A stretch of DNA of 64,000 nucleotides, from positions 61,815,937-61,879,936 of the forward strand of contig NC_071334.1 in assembly GCF_027744825.2 (NCBI RefSeq), written 5' to 3'. The stretch is from Synchiropus splendidus. Lineage: Eukaryota; Chordata; Actinopteri; Syngnathiformes; Callionymidae. Shown piece after piece: positions 31,290 through 45,819 of the stretch. Under the pieces are notes generated by a model. It was not told the origin of the DNA, ran no database searches, and saw only the letters and a list, made by a program, of their open reading frames with translations. A program made the position numbers and the translations under genes. How positions within the stretch are numbered: position 1 is the stretch's first letter; each line of letters starts with the position of its first letter.

Positions 31290-34200
31290 CTTTCTGCTGT
31301 AAGTTGTGCCTGAGTCCTTTCAGAACGACGGTAGACATTATTATACCACGTCATGTTCTCCTATCCTGTTGAAGGGAGCGTGCGACTGATCTGCCTTGTG
31401 AGTTTGTCAGGCTAGATTCAAGCAGTAGCTTCAACATTGGAACACTTGGAAAGCGCTGAAGATACTTTAAAATGGTGCGAAAGGTTATTGAGATACATGT
31501 TAGGATCAAAAACGTTCTCCCCCCATGATGATTTCCAATAGGTTGTGACCATACAAGGTCATTCATTCTCTCATAGGTGTAAAGCATGGCGTATTATGTT
31601 TTTGATGACTCTTCATCTTCAGCACAGAAATGATTCCTCATATTTCCTAGGGGCCGCATCATGATCTGTGACTGAGACTGTTGTGAGGGGCCACCAAGCA
31701 GAGAAGAAACAATGTAACTTCTGTTTTGCTGCCAATATTTTAGAAAACCAGCGGAAAATCTGAAAAAGTGTAAAGGCCGCCCACGTTAGAAGATTCAAAT
31801 ATGTTATTCACTTATATAACATTATATATAGTTAAATGAAAGATTCTCAATATGAATCCTAATTATTCACACTTTAACACAACTCACTGTAAATATTATA
31901 TATTACCTTTGTTATACGTTTTTATTATTATAAAGAAATAGCTTTAAAATGTTTTCTTTCAAATAGTGAAGATGAAAAAAGGACAATGTAATTTTGTAGT
32001 GTGTAAGTACAGGCAAAGGGCCACATGTGTCCCCAGGGCCGAACTTGGCCACAGTCCGCTATAGCACATGATTGAAAAACAAAAAACAAATGCAGATATG
32101 CCATTAAATCGGAGAAGCATGATACTGTGATCCACAGGAAAAATGCAACGGGGCACAAAAGGGATCCTGGACAATTTTTCACATCAGCTTTCTCAGCATA
32201 CAACGCAATACTGTACAAACACATTATATTTACAGATAAGCCCTGACAATGGCATTCACCAAAAGTCTGCATTTCCACATAACTATCAAAAATCAATACA
32301 ATCCAATGGGACTAGATTGACCTTTAGAAATGCTCACGTGCGTGCGTGCGTGTGTGTCTTCCAAATGTGACCGCCAGCTGTCCTGCCAGGACCTCGGACC
32401 ATTTACATTCAAGTCAAAACCGTGCGTGAGCCAACAAGTGCAGATCTTTCTCTTAAAACCTACCGGGGGTGAATATTGAGTCAGCAGAAGAAGGAATGTG
32501 TTTCTGGGAATGCCTGCACCTTTCTGGTATTTGGGAGTCGGCTGCTGGTTGGAAAAATAATTAAAGCGAAGACATCTGCAGAGACCCAGTCTGCGAAAAT
32601 AGAAGCAGCAAGACAAGACTCGTGGAGCCAAAACAAACTCAAGCAAAGTCATCAAGTCATGCCCGACACATTTTTCATTATTTCATTATTATTTAATTAT
32701 TTTATTATTCAGCATAGGAATGAGGGAACTGGTGGTATTTTAAGAAATTAAATTTCGGAATAAATCAAAACATGCTCTCAGTTCCACATGTAAATAAATG
32801 ATCTTCATTCATTCCTGTTGTAAATTAAACAAATTAATAAAATGTACTTAATAGATCAGCTTACAGTCAAAACGACTATTACGCTCATTCACTCCACCAA
32901 ACACAGATTGAAATACCTCAATGAAAACAGTAATAAATAAATATGTAACCTGTGTGTCTGAACTTACTCTTGATCTTTAACAACAAACTTTTACAAACCT
33001 ATAAAAATAACTGAAACCCTTTGGATAATAATCGAGGGATGGCAGTACGCAAACACATTGCGAGATGATCCTTGCAAACAAAAGTGCAAAAGTCATGCCC
33101 ACTCTTTCATTTCCTACCTTTTCATATAAACCCTTTCACACAAAAGCGATTCTCAAAAATCTTCATCACACGAAATCTTCATCACACGATGGCTGGATAA
33201 AGTCCACATTCAGTACAAGTCAAAGAGTAGAGATGGCTTTGGTACTTGGCCAGGATCATCCTCGTCATACTCTCTTGTTTTTGTTCTCTGTGGTTCTGCC
33301 ATCCGTACTTCATTCTTCAATTTGTCTCAGTTTATTTCACACTTGATTGTATGCATGATTTATCAATATGTTATTCATACACAGAGGTGCCAATAAACTG
33401 CTCTTGATACACTATAAATCGTGTGATGCTCGGCACCTTTGTGGCCTTGAGTTTTGCATCCTATGTTGACGGCGAAGTCAGCCTTTCGTGTTCCATATTG
33501 GCTTACAATTGAAGCAAATGTTAGCGTAACTTGATACCATGTGGAGCACATTAAGTCAAAGAACACCAGAAGTAGGGCTTTGGCATGGGATAGTGCCCAT
33601 TCCACTCTGAAAATTAGAATGTGTCAGAGGTTATGAAAAAGCAACCAAGTCACAATGACTTCTCTGTCAAAAGAGGGAGAGCCACACGGTGCTAGATATA
33701 CCAAGTGACATCTTATAATGTAGAGCTTCCCATCTCTCAATTTTCACTATATTGAAACAGCTATGCGTCAACATGTAGTGTGTGGGAGGCTGTCTTCAAG
33801 TCACTTGACAGACAACATTTGTCAAGATATATACTGTATTTAAGTGTTACTGTGGTGTCAATAACCCAGGGATTCTCACGTCACCTGTTATTTCAACTTC
33901 AGCTGTATATCATTTGAAGCCAATGACTTTTTAGAATATGTTTATTTGCTGTTCATTTTCAGTACATTCCAACGAGGCGGTGCAGTCCAAGAGTGGCAGA
34001 CAAATCGCTGTTTTGTCATTTATTTTTCGGAGTAGTCGTCTGGGAGATCTCCCATATGAATCCACAGTTCATAATGCATCACAGGGACACTGGTTAAGGC
34101 CACACGCAGCTGAAGTGTCTCGACCCACTGACGGAAGTGAACACATGAAGGCTAATTATAGCAGGATTTATAAACTCATGCCTGTTTGTGCTGCAACATT

Positions 34201-36780
34201 TACAGCAGATGGTTTTTGTGCTCAGTGGGGGAGAAAATAAACAAACATCTGGACCTAATCTTTTTCACAAAAGTATTCTGGACTGTTTGTCAACTAGTTT
34301 GCAGCTACAGTGTTTTTGTTTGTGTCTCTGCAGTAATACACTGTGCAACCTACCAACAGCAGCGGAGGCCTTTTCCAGCTGTTTTCCAGCCTCTCTGTCG
34401 AACGTCTGACACTTCCTGTACGTGCTGCTCGGAAGGGTTATGCCCTTACACTTACTTGAAGAACTTTAATGGCAAACATGTGCACAGTGGACGCTGCAGA
34501 CCGTCACCATGGAGGGAAATAAATATAAGCAAGTCGTCATATCATTTAAATCTAGTACACTGTGCATCAAAGAAATGACGCGTCCACGCACTGCTTCCTG
34601 ACTGGTGGTTCTTTTGGGTTCACAAAGGATACCAATGATTCAGTACAACAAAGTTGATGGATAAAAGGTTACACATTGGAAGGATTTTTGTTACTACGAC
34701 AGCCCAAATCTGTGGGACTGGAAATGGCTTGTGGAGAGTGATGGCTCTTCAGAAGCATACTTTTGCCTGAATTTGATCAAACTTTGGATCAATAGTTTTG
34801 TAAATATAAATATATAAAAGAGTTTCTCAGAGGTGGGTGAGTGGTGTTGAGAAGCATGTTTCCACTGAGGCCACTCCTCCAATGCTCCACAGCAAATAGT
34901 TGCTCTTGAAAGTAGATGGGAATGGCGGGTTCGACAAACACGTCACTCTCCAGTCATTTCAAACAAGACGATGAAATGATAGGACGGTATTAAAGAATTT
35001 TATAAATTGGTCACACTTAGGGTCCAAAGGAGATTTTGAGCACTTAGTTAAAAATGCTTTGCTGTCGCACCGTACCTTCAGTCTTTATTTTCTGGCTCAA
35101 TACCAGCTTTTAACAAATAACGTGTATGTTATTCGTCTGTTCTGGTCAACCAGCTTCCTGTCCGATGTTCCGACAGTCTTCTGTATCTGTTTAACCTGGA
35201 GCTAGATGGAGCTACTTTATTGATCCAAGACAGGAAGTGCTCCATTCTGGTGGATTACAGTTGAGTTCATGTTTCATAGGGGCTGAACCTCGGTGTTGCT
35301 TTTGTGTCATCTGACTCAAAAAACTAGTTCCAGCCAAGTCTCATCTGCTTGTTTGCCTATGGCCTTGGCATCAGTTACTGTGATGTTGTCCTCGTCGAAG
35401 ATCCCACTCAGTGTAGACAACCTGATAGTGAGGGACCAACACATCAAGCACGTTAGATTGCAGTGAGAGCTTGCATGGGACCGGTCCTCTGCCCTCATTT
35501 CTGCTTTCTACATTTTCCATGGTTGGACCTTTTTACAACGGTGGAGGGATATTTTTAGTGCATACTTGTGAAGAACTGGCATCAGAGATGGCAGGAGCAA
35601 CAAACTTAAAATGAACAAGTTAAAATGAGGAGGTGTGTAACACCATTAAAATCATTGAACAGTGTGACTGTCGTGCAACGATGTGTCCATTCCTAGTGTC
35701 ATTTTATCTATTTATTTAAATGTGTCATTTGTTAGTTGGTTTAGTGAAATTCACCACTGTTTTACCGTCCTTCATGAGCATGTAGCGCCAGTTCAGCAGA
35801 TATTTAATCAAAAGGTTGACAACATTATCAGTGCGTCCGTGAATGCAACCTGATAGTGGAATGTAATCCGCCTCGTGTCTCTGGGTTAATGCAACCCGTC
35901 TAATTGTGCGGTCGCCTGCTAATGTGGCAGCATCTGGAGCCCAACGTCTGTCACACATCCGCCTGCTGCTAATTGAATTCCTTTCAGTACGGTTAAATAG
36001 AAACATCTCCTCGTGTTTCGGTCTGAACAGCTGTCAGTCACCAAACAGCTGCACAGCTCTCAGAAGTCGCACCGCTCTTATCATAGGTGTGATGGTTCTT
36101 CACAACACTGGAGCGGGGATTGAAATCTCAATGGGGATCGCAATTTCCATCTCCATTACATCCATGTTGAAGATGGAAGGTTACATTTATTACCTCTACA
36201 GCCGACAAAAATCACCGCTTTTTGCTTTTCCGACAATCTACAGTCCTTTCCAGGACTGAAGAGGTTGAGAGACCAAAAGAATGGTGAGTGTGTTTGGAGG
36301 GAGAGAAAGATGACTCCTGGCAGTGTTCTCTTTTGACTCTCTCCAGACTTTGTTGGTTTTCCGAAGTGTTTTAGTATTTTTGCTATGCTCACTGAAACTT
36401 CCCAGAAATGAGACACATTGCTGGAGAGAAGGAAAACATCACTCTGCACTAAAAACATTTAAAGTGAATTCTCAACAGTGTATTGTTGTGAATAGAGTGT
36501 AGTCTGTCAGTAGATCACATAAATGAAGTATATATCTTTGTTTGTTGAGATCTCTGTTTATGTTGTCATGGCAGCAACAGTGATGGTTTAAAGCAACTGA
36601 AATGAGCGTTAGGAGGTGGTCATGACGCTTCCAGTGAGTTCAGCTATTGTACTGAGCTGTCTACTTAAAGGGGTACGATTCGGGGCCAGATGGGGAGAGG
36701 TTGGGAAAGGAGTTTTTATTACTGCCATCTGCCATCTTTGTCAATGTTATATTCTCTCTTTTCTCATTATTTTTGTTGTA
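31290..36780. other. Gene-poor region downstream of pmch
   Basis: No exon with splice context and recognisable protein motif was found on either strand. It contains CA/GT-rich short runs and a tract near 35.2 kb reminiscent of fish LINE 3' ends (TACTTTATTGATCC), too short to classify. Confidence 0.45.
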
Positions 36781-36799
36781 TTTGTTTTTAACGTTCTTA

Positions 36800-36836
36800 T
36801 TAATAATAATAATAATTATATATATATATATATATT
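36800..36836. repeat. (TAA)n/(TA)n microsatellite
   Basis: TAATAATAATAATAAT followed by a TA run. Confidence 0.9.
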
Positions 36837-36839
36837 CCA

Positions 36840-39800
36840 TGCATGTCAACTGGAAACAGTTTTTTTCCAGACAACTTAAGATCGAGAAAGTCCTCTGATA
36901 CCTGCAGATCAGTTGAGGAAAATGTGAATGTTGTGTCTGTGTTTTTCAGAAAATTGTGGCCTTTAACAAACCGTAATTGAAACTTTTCCTGCTTCAATTG
37001 CATTTATTATTATAAATCCTGACAACATGCCTTCTCACGTGGGTTCAAGTTGGAATTGTTCACCAGCAAGCTGCCGTTCTGGCTAAGCTGCACGCCAGCG
37101 GTGTCTCACTCAATCAGGCAAGGGGCCCAAAATTTGCAAAACACTCCAAGTTGAACAAAATTTGTATTCATTAAACAGCCTGTAACTGGCATTCTTCGCA
37201 GGAAATACGTCTAAACAAGATGCAATATCAAGCTGGTGTGGATCCAAGACAGACATGAAAGCAAGACTGGCACAGCAGTGTGAGTTCAGTAAACTTCATT
37301 GTGGCTTTGTTGAGGGCAGACAAGGAGGACTGGACAGTCGGAAAGTTGGCAGCAGGCCGCAGGAGTGAAAGGAAGGTCATTGGTAGCATTGACATTCTCC
37401 CAGATAAGAGTTGAAACGTTCCTTGGGATTGGCAAATTATGTCACTTTGTTCATTTCCCTGCCGTCACTTCAACCTTGAGGCTTGTCAAATGGAAACCAG
37501 TGGCCAACACTGTCTTGAACCTGCCCCTCAGGACGGATGGCAAGACACTCACCTTTCCTCTTATTGGCCTTTTTGAGGAGACCATCCATCGGTCCGACAG
37601 GGATGGCCACGTAAATCGGGAGGTGAGAGGTGCCACACATCCAGACATCCTCGAGTGGCCCCTTACAAAAGCCTCTGACTATGAGGTATAGGGTAGCACA
37701 CCTACAACTCATATCATTGTCTGCTCTTCAGTCCCACTCAGTTTGTCAAGGAAGTCACTCACATTAGACTAGATGAGACACATTAGCAGTTCTGCCAGTC
37801 TCAGTAGTCGGATCATCCATCCCACTGACCAGAACCATGAGCCTCACCTCCCCCTTCATTTCAGTCTAGAGTAGAGCAGAAGCTTCACACACGTCAATGA
37901 CTTGCCAAATGGCCTTTTGCTTATTTGTGTTTCTTGTAAAAGCCCATAGTGCACTGACTATTGCATGATGTTTTCATGTGATTCCCACATAATCGAGCAG
38001 ACCACCGTAATGCATTGCAGTTCTTTTTGGGGAAATGAGGAGAGATGATATGAGGTACTTGTTTGTTTCCCATTTCATCCTGGCCATTGACTCTCTTTAA
38101 TGTGTACCATTGTTCAACAGAATTCAGTTCTCTTTGCTAGATCTCAGAGCTTTTTACAGCCCAGTTTAATGTTACCATATTGTGCATTACAATTGTGTTT
38201 TCCTCTTGTCGAGATGCTCCATCATCTAAAATGTTACTGACAGCAAGTACTGACATTCTTCCTGCAAGGCACTTTGTCACCATGTTGCCTTCGCTGTTTC
38301 ACAAGCTAAGTGGCTCATATCGATTGGCCACGCAGCCCCCTCGATTACACAGTAATTACTTTAACAATGCTCTGAAATGTTTAAACTCGGTGGGACACAT
38401 TTTCCATGGCATGATGATAGAACAAGTTGCAGCAAGGCTTTGCAACACACAGTAGGAATCGTTCATTGATTCCTGATGAGAGGTTGCTGCAGTTGATTTC
38501 TATCAGGCCGGACACAGTGTCTGCCTCTAACAAGGCAGACCCCCCCCCAAACACACACGAGGACGTGCGCACGCACACACCATGATGGTGCGCCCATTAC
38601 AGACTGATGAAAACTAGCAGCTGTCTGTGTGCCATCGCTTTCTCTCTGTCAGCGGGGTGTACTTCTTCACAATTGGTCGGTCTATTCTTCTGAAACACAT
38701 GGATCTATAGCAGCATAGTGACGTGTCCACTTTAAGCTGCTCCAATGGATCAAGCAAGAGCATGTTTCCTTGGCAGATGATCTATTAATGTGGTCAGCGT
38801 TGCGTTTGAAAGGTGTGAAACTGCATTGATTATTTATGAAAACATTATTTTCCAGATGCTCACAGAATGTTACTTCGCCTCACTTCAAGCGTCTCTCTTT
38901 AGGTGTTCATGACAAAGCAATTGATATGCATAAAAAAACATCTAAAATGTGTGTTCAAATGTCAGGGAGTTGGGGGTCAAACCCTCCAAATTCACTTGGG
39001 GTCAAATGTGGCCCTTCCACAGACTCTGTGCCAATATTTAACGCTTATTTAATCTGTCCTTTTTAGACTCAAATCTTGCTCATTTAAATTTGTTTAAATG
39101 TGTTTTGAATTATTCAAAGATTTCCCTAAAAAATGGTCATAATTTCCTGACATTTTTTTGTGTGTTTATTGTGTGGAATATTCAATTCAATCCTGCTTTC
39201 ATATATGTAGATCAGGGCTGTGACTTATTTATTTCAAAACATTTTTCATTGCACCAATTCCAGGTGTACCATTTGATACAATGTGATATCATAACCAAAA
39301 CACATCCAAAACATCACAACACGTCTGCAACATCAAACCCTCTCAAATACCTGGTGTGGATCCAAGACAGAGATGAAAGCACGACATCATCCTTCATCTA
39401 ATTCTCATCCCACGGATCACCAAGTACTGCCTTTGGCTTCTCTTTGACAGCAGCCCAGACTTCACCGCTTCAAAACTATCTCATGGTGTCCCACTGCGTG
39501 TTCACAGCTGACTCCAGTGTATCACAGTCCCTCATCTTGCTGACGGGCTGAGTGACATCATGGTCACCCTCCTTTCTCCTGCTAATGGAGCTGGTGCAGG
39601 GGAGGGGACTAGTGAATAATTTAGGGGCCTGTGGAGCACTTTATAACCTGGCCTGCAAGGCTACGTCGGACACCCAGCCCGGGTGCATTAAAATAATGGC
39701 ACAAAAAGGAAACAAGCCAGAATTGACTAATGTGATCAATAACTGAGCTTCTGTTCAGAGTGTCCCATGTGGGAGTGTGCGAGCAGGACGGGATTTCAAC

Positions 39801-42370
39801 CAAGGAGAATCGCACCCCCAGCCTGACAAGGATGGGGGTAAATAATAACTCACACCCTGCAACCACAGCCTTATTCTTGCTGTAGTTTTTATCAAAGGAG
39901 GAGGAGCTAACCTTCTCGAGTTTGATGGATCAATTCGGATTTAATTTAGCAGAGTGCTGACATGGCATTGCTCCGTTTACAGTGGTGGAAATAATAATGA
40001 TGAGCTAAATGACTTGCTGCACTTTACGCCATCGATCACTGTTCCTGATGATGCTGAAGGATGCCGCGTACATGTTACTTTGTGAACTCAAATACTTCCA
40101 ATCTGAGGTCATATGTGGACTGGAAGTAATTGTGTCGCCAGCGACATCACAACGGCTCGTTGCAGAATGAAGGTCATTCTTTCTGTGGTGGTGAGACGCA
40201 GCCTTGCAGGACAGATAAATCAGTTCCATATGTGACTGCAGATGCAAGAAGAGAAATGAGAGGTGTTTTTATCTGTTTTCCTGCATGTTTTCATGCTGGC
40301 TGTCATATTGTCCTGCGGACAACAAAGAGGTCTAAGCAGCCTGCAGGTTGATTTACAGTGTGTCAGCACACGTCTCCCCTCCTCCGAAGGCACTCAGGAT
40401 TTATCGCGGGAGTCAGATTACACTTTGGATATACCCAGGAGCATCACAGATCTGGGGAATCATTACAGGAGAATTTCCATAAATTAAACACAGGGCACAA
40501 TGGTGCACTTGTACAGTTGTTAGAATAGTGAATCTTTCCTGAAAGAAAACCTCGAGTGAAGGATTTCTGGAGACTTACGAGGAGTAGGTGCCCAATTGAT
40601 CGGAGAGGATGGACTGTTTAAAGATGTAGCTGTGACCTAAAGCTCACCTGCCTTCTTAGCATTTGAGGCGTGTTTCCCTCATGACAAATGTAAATACATT
40701 TTGGTAGTGGAAGGGTTCACACTGAAATTGCCTTACAAGGTGGGACAGCTCTGGTCGGCGTCTCCGATTTATCAGGGAGATCAAGGCTATCTAAGCTTCC
40801 TCAATGTGCCTCCCAATGAAACGACAGGCCTTATGAGTCCACTGTTGAGCCACAAGTCAAACTGTCGAATTTTCCAGAGCATGTTATGACTGTGTCTAGA
40901 CCCGAGCATACTGAGATCAAGACCAAGACCAAAACCAGTGAGCAGGGTGCCACCAAGACCAAGGCCAAACTGCCTACAGAAAACAGAAGCATGAGGGTTT
41001 TAGTCATATAAACACACACATTCATTTCTTCCTGAAACAAAACTGTAGACATTTTTATTTTCCAAAATAAATCGAGAACTGAAACACTATCATTGGAACA
41101 GTTCAGTTTGGCCTTGTGCCCTCCTTGGTCTTGGGCTCTGACTGCTGTGGTTTTGACTCCTTTGTGACTACAACATAATGCTCACTGAAATAAAGTTCCT
41201 CACCCAAGCAAGCGTTGAACAAAATCAAGATCTGCAAAACTGCATGTCGATTTTGTGATTGTCAGTGTAGCCACCGACTGACTCTACATTGTGATGTTTC
41301 AGCTTGAGTCTTTTTTCCCTCCTACAATGTGTGATCAATAATCCCAATATATCCAGGGGAAGAAAAGTCATGTGAAATCTGTTCAGCCAGAATGGAAATG
41401 TTGCTGACTCACATCCAGTTGAGTAGTCCCGACTGCCAGACTGCCAACTTGCTCAGGAAAGACCACCGTACTGGTCTTGAACTTGTACGGCAGGAAACCA
41501 ACTGACTGAAACATAACCCAGTCTCTCAAGAATCCAGGGAGTTAGCGCCCTGATAACCACCCACCACCTGAGCCACATCAGCCAGGACTCACTGACTTTC
41601 AAATGAGCTCTTCTTGCGCTGCCTTTTACTCTCTGCGTGGTACTGATGACCAGAAGATAGGTGGGCTCTTTTATAACCCAGGGTCTGAGGTCTTGCCCCC
41701 ATCAGGAAACAAAGGCCATCTGTCTCGAAGTTAGAGGCGTCAGCACATGATTTTAATTTGAAAATCACCAAAATGTGGAAACAGTGTTTCAAGTGTTTAT
41801 TTGATCAGCCTCTGTGCTCGGTCCAGAAAGCTTGGCCTGTGTGCCAGCCGCTGATCTATTAGCACCCTGGTAGAACGTTCCCACTGCTTGTTTGACTTTC
41901 CTTTTATTGAATACAGACAGGCGGCAATGTAGGATGGATATTGACTTATTGTAAAAGGAGCACTTGCTCAGGTTTGGCCATCTTAAGACGTGTTTTGACT
42001 GGAACGCTCTTACGACGAGCACTTGTGGATGAGAGTCATGTCGGTAAGGACTCGAAGCCAAGATTAGCATATTTTGCGGTGCTGACTGGAGAATTCCCTC
42101 AATAGAGAGAGCTGAAGTGGACTCATTTGTGCTGTGATGGCATGGAGATGTGCGTCAATGTACTCATGTATCCATTATTGCCACCTTTTTTTCACCATCA
42201 GACATTTTGGTTTGAGTTTGTCTTGACGAACATGACTATGAAAATCTGTTTCTGCCACTTAGAAAGAGGACATCTGCTTAAATTCAGATTCCTACCATGG
42301 GATTATTCTCAATACGCTTTGGGGATGGGATAGTTTGGGGATACTTGAGTGACATATGTGTATTGCTCCA
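36840..42370. other. Gene-poor region, middle part
   Basis: Holds two copies of a 35-base motif (37233-37267 and 39351-39385) and an unassigned open stretch around 37.4-37.7 kb. Nothing else recognised. Confidence 0.45.
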
Positions 42371-42400
42371 GTATATATATATATATATAAATATATATAT
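42371..42400. repeat. (TA)n microsatellite
   Basis: Interrupted TA run of about 30 bases. Confidence 0.85.
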
Positions 42401-42552
42401 TAGTGGCGGGACTTTAACGAGTTTTATTTAACAGTTTGCTCTCCAGACAACACAGAACCTTTGTAAGTGCAGGAGTTCCTGGTCCAGTGATCACACTGAT
42501 GCATAAGACACATCACAGCTAGGATGATAACAACAACAACAAACATGGAGGA

Positions 42553-42602
42553 ATCCCTGAACAAAAGCAAACAAAAGCATCTGTTTGCTTTTGTTCAGGG
42601 AT
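42553..42602. repeat. Perfect 20-bp inverted repeat (hairpin)
   Basis: ATCCCTGAACAAAAGCAAAC at 42553-42572 is followed, after a 10-base spacer, by its exact reverse complement at 42583-42602. The RNA from either strand could form an uninterrupted stem-loop. No transposon ends or genes were recognised next to it. Confidence 0.85.
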
Positions 42603-44049
42603 GTTTTTCGCTACACAATGGCCAGGGTTTCCACTACTCTGAATGGACTTGAAATTCTTATATAACTGAAATTTTTATACAAATATTTTCAAGACATCAA
42701 AAGAGCTTTAGTTTAAATAAGGTGATGTAAAAACTTGAATATAGCCACCATCCTGATTTATTGTGCTATTGTCAAACCGATGCAAAATAAACAATATTTT
42801 TGTTGTTTAAATGTCCATCATGTGAGACAAATGTGACCTCTGTGGCAAATATTCTTAATATTTATTTACATTAAACTGCGATTAATTGAGATTAATTAAT
42901 CACAAATTCTCCAAGTAACTAGGTTTTATATATATACACACATAACATAACATACATAAACATAAACTGTAGCCTGTAATTATACATTATAATGTCCTGA
43001 GTAGCAGCTTGTTAAGCCAGACAATATTTTACTTTGGAATTCTCATTCAACATTCACTCTTCACACCATAATTACTGTTTATTAGCAGTAAATATGCAAG
43101 TAATCTGTTTATAAACAAATTACTTGATCTCCAATATGTGTTCCCCAATCTAAAGTGTACAATCAGTCAAAGTGTACCGTTAAAAATGTGACATAATCTC
43201 ATCGATTATCATGAAAAAATGTCTTGAGTGTTTCAAAAGGTGCGGCTGCATTATACAGACGGAAACAAATCGAAATTATTATTTGAATTGATTACAACAA
43301 AAACTAATAAAATTAAATTCTTGACAGAGTCAATATGTCAGTTCTCAACATTGTCAGTATCTAAACAACAACTAGCAGAGAATGTGAACAAATCAAACAA
43401 AAGTACGTACATAAATAAATAAGCCACTGCCAATGTTTAGTCATCCTGCCATTAGCAGACAGTAGAATTCATGGAGCGTCTGAAAACATCTTTTCCACCA
43501 CTGTGTTGCACGTGCCATCTAAAAGGCTCAGTGACAGTAAATAGTTGATTATATTACACTCCAGCTCACTGGTCGAAAACGGTCTTTCAGCACCATCATT
43601 CAGAAGCTCTAAACACACCTTCCATCTTCATAAAGGTCAGCCAACTGAAGCATTGTCTGAGAGACCCACTCAGGTTCCAGGCAGATGCTCCACAGCAGGA
43701 GTCTCTCCTGAAAACTGATACGCCTGCCCAGTCATGACCTCATCCTCCAAGCATGAGCAGCTTTCCCGGAACCGGCGGGACATTTCATCTCGACAACACA
43801 TGGTGGAGCTTGGGGATTTCCTCGTGGAAATCCAGCGGAATCGCAATTGGATCATCCGAACACATCAGGGGAATCAGGCGGTGGGTAATAAAGGCTAACA
43901 TGCTCAACATGGTCATTGGCACTGTGCATCCCTCAGTCTTCTACTCAACTCAGTTGGAATCAATTCATCAATTTCAATCTTGAGTTGTCTCTGAACATAT
44001 TGCTGATCCTATGTAAACATCATGCACGTCGTGGTCGGGTCTTCCACTG

Positions 44050-44570
44050 GACGTATGGTCCTGGTGTGTCATCAGGCAGATGAAGAGCCAGGTGCTCATG
44101 CCAGACAAAAGTGCATCTTCTTCCACTTATCCGTTGCTGGGTCGCGGGGGCAGCAGCTTCAGAAGGTTGCACCAAACGGACTGCACCTGGGCAACATCCA
44201 CCAGCTCTGACTGGGGGTTACCGTGCACCTCAACTGAGTCCTCTCAACACAGAGAAGCAGTGGCTCTACTCCGAGTCTCTGAGTAATCACCCGTGAGAAT
44301 AAACGTGCTTGTCTCTTTCCGTCATGACCCAGAGCTCAGAATCATAGATGAGGGTCAAGATGAAGAGTGATCAGCAAATAGAGAGCCCTGCGTTTTGGCT
44401 CAGCTCTCTCTTACACACAACAGTGCAGTAGAGCGACTGCAATACGCCACTGCTGCCAATTCGCCAACCAGTCTCCGACTCTCTTACTCTCCCACTCGAG
44501 AACAAGAACCCAAGGTACTTAAACTTCTCCACTTGAGTCAGGAACTCATTCCTAACACAAAGAAAATATT
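44050..44570 (-). mobile_element. Decayed non-LTR retrotransposon reverse transcriptase 3' remnant
   Basis: On the minus strand, frames interrupted by stops spell QVEKFKYLG near 44520-44545, then CKRELSQNAGLSI near 44390-44430, LIYDSELWVMTERDK near 44310-44355, and end on a tract matching CCGCGACCCAGCAACGGAT, all typical of the C-terminal part of an abundant fish LINE polymerase. It is too damaged to be active. It appears to be a different family from the remnants at 1.6 and 21.4 kb. Confidence 0.7.
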
Positions 44571-45819
44571 ATTGATTTGATTATTTATTAATTTCTATTA
44601 TTTCTGGTCATATGATGGACTAAACTCTAAGACAAGCCTGAATACTATATAAAAAACAGCACACTATTGAAACACTTGTATACAGTTCCATACAGGTCAT
44701 GCGTAAACCTTTTAAATTAAATGCATTTTATAGTAGGTGAACTCAAAATATAATGAACAATGAAAAAACATCCAAAGGAAACACATCAAAACTCCTGTTG
44801 TTGGAGAATGCATCTACACTGTGACTACCTGTCTGAATCCGTGGAGCAGGTTGGGGAACGATTCCCACAAGAACTCAACTCCACGCCCAAATTTTTTTGG
44901 CTGACATTGATGGGAGAATAAAATAAAAATAAATAAATAAAGAATTCTGTCTGTGCATGTGCCTGTGTGTCACTCGCTGCCATGTATGTGGGCCCATTCT
45001 GGTGTAGGCTGTTTATTATCCCACATTTCACCTCCACCATTAATAGACAATTGTGATTTCTGAACTTAGCCTTGTCAAACATTATTACAATTAAATTATT
45101 ACAAAAACAAAACACATTGATGACACCCCTCTGTAGCGAGGGGAGCTTTGGCTGTGACAGATGTGTCATCAGGCCCCTAAGGGAGGTCAGGAGTCGCACT
45201 AGTAGCAGCTGGTCTTGTACATGAGAGCTCCCTCAGTGTCTCTGAAGGGCTAAAGTGAGTGCAAAGATGGATGAGAGTCTCAGCTGCCAAGAGTCTTAAA
45301 CTCACAGCCCGCAGGCCATTTGAAGCCAGTTAGATGATGTTCTTCCTCTTTTGATTTTGTGTTACATCAGATGAAGAAGAAACATTTAAGCACTGTCCAG
45401 GGGCAGAAGCACCACTGGTGCCTATCCTTGCTCAGTGTCCAGTCAAATGCTCCACTTCATTTTGGCACCAATAGTGTGGCTTCTTTAAGGACATGTATCG
45501 TTTCAACATGAACATTCAGTGCATTTACCCAGCAGCTCTTCAAATATCCTCTCCGATTCAAATAACATGAAACAAGAGTTAAATGTATCGACACAACTCA
45601 CTTCGGTCCGATTTGTATTTTTCCAAGAACTGACAGTAAATTCACTCATGAAAACAAAAAAACTGTGTGACATTGTGACAACTGCGTTGAACCAAATGTT
45701 TTAAAACAGCACATAACACTATTGTGCACTGTTCACTATAACACTCATGAGTCACAGCTTGACTACTAATTGTGACTGTCAACTGTCAATATGGATGCAA
45801 TTTACTACACAAGAAACCA

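Noticed and set aside
43600..43980. Frames with peptides such as SRQHMVELGDFLVEIQRNRN
   Set aside because: Suggestive of protein but no splice context, family or continuation; adjoining DNA is LINE debris, so it was not annotated as a gene.
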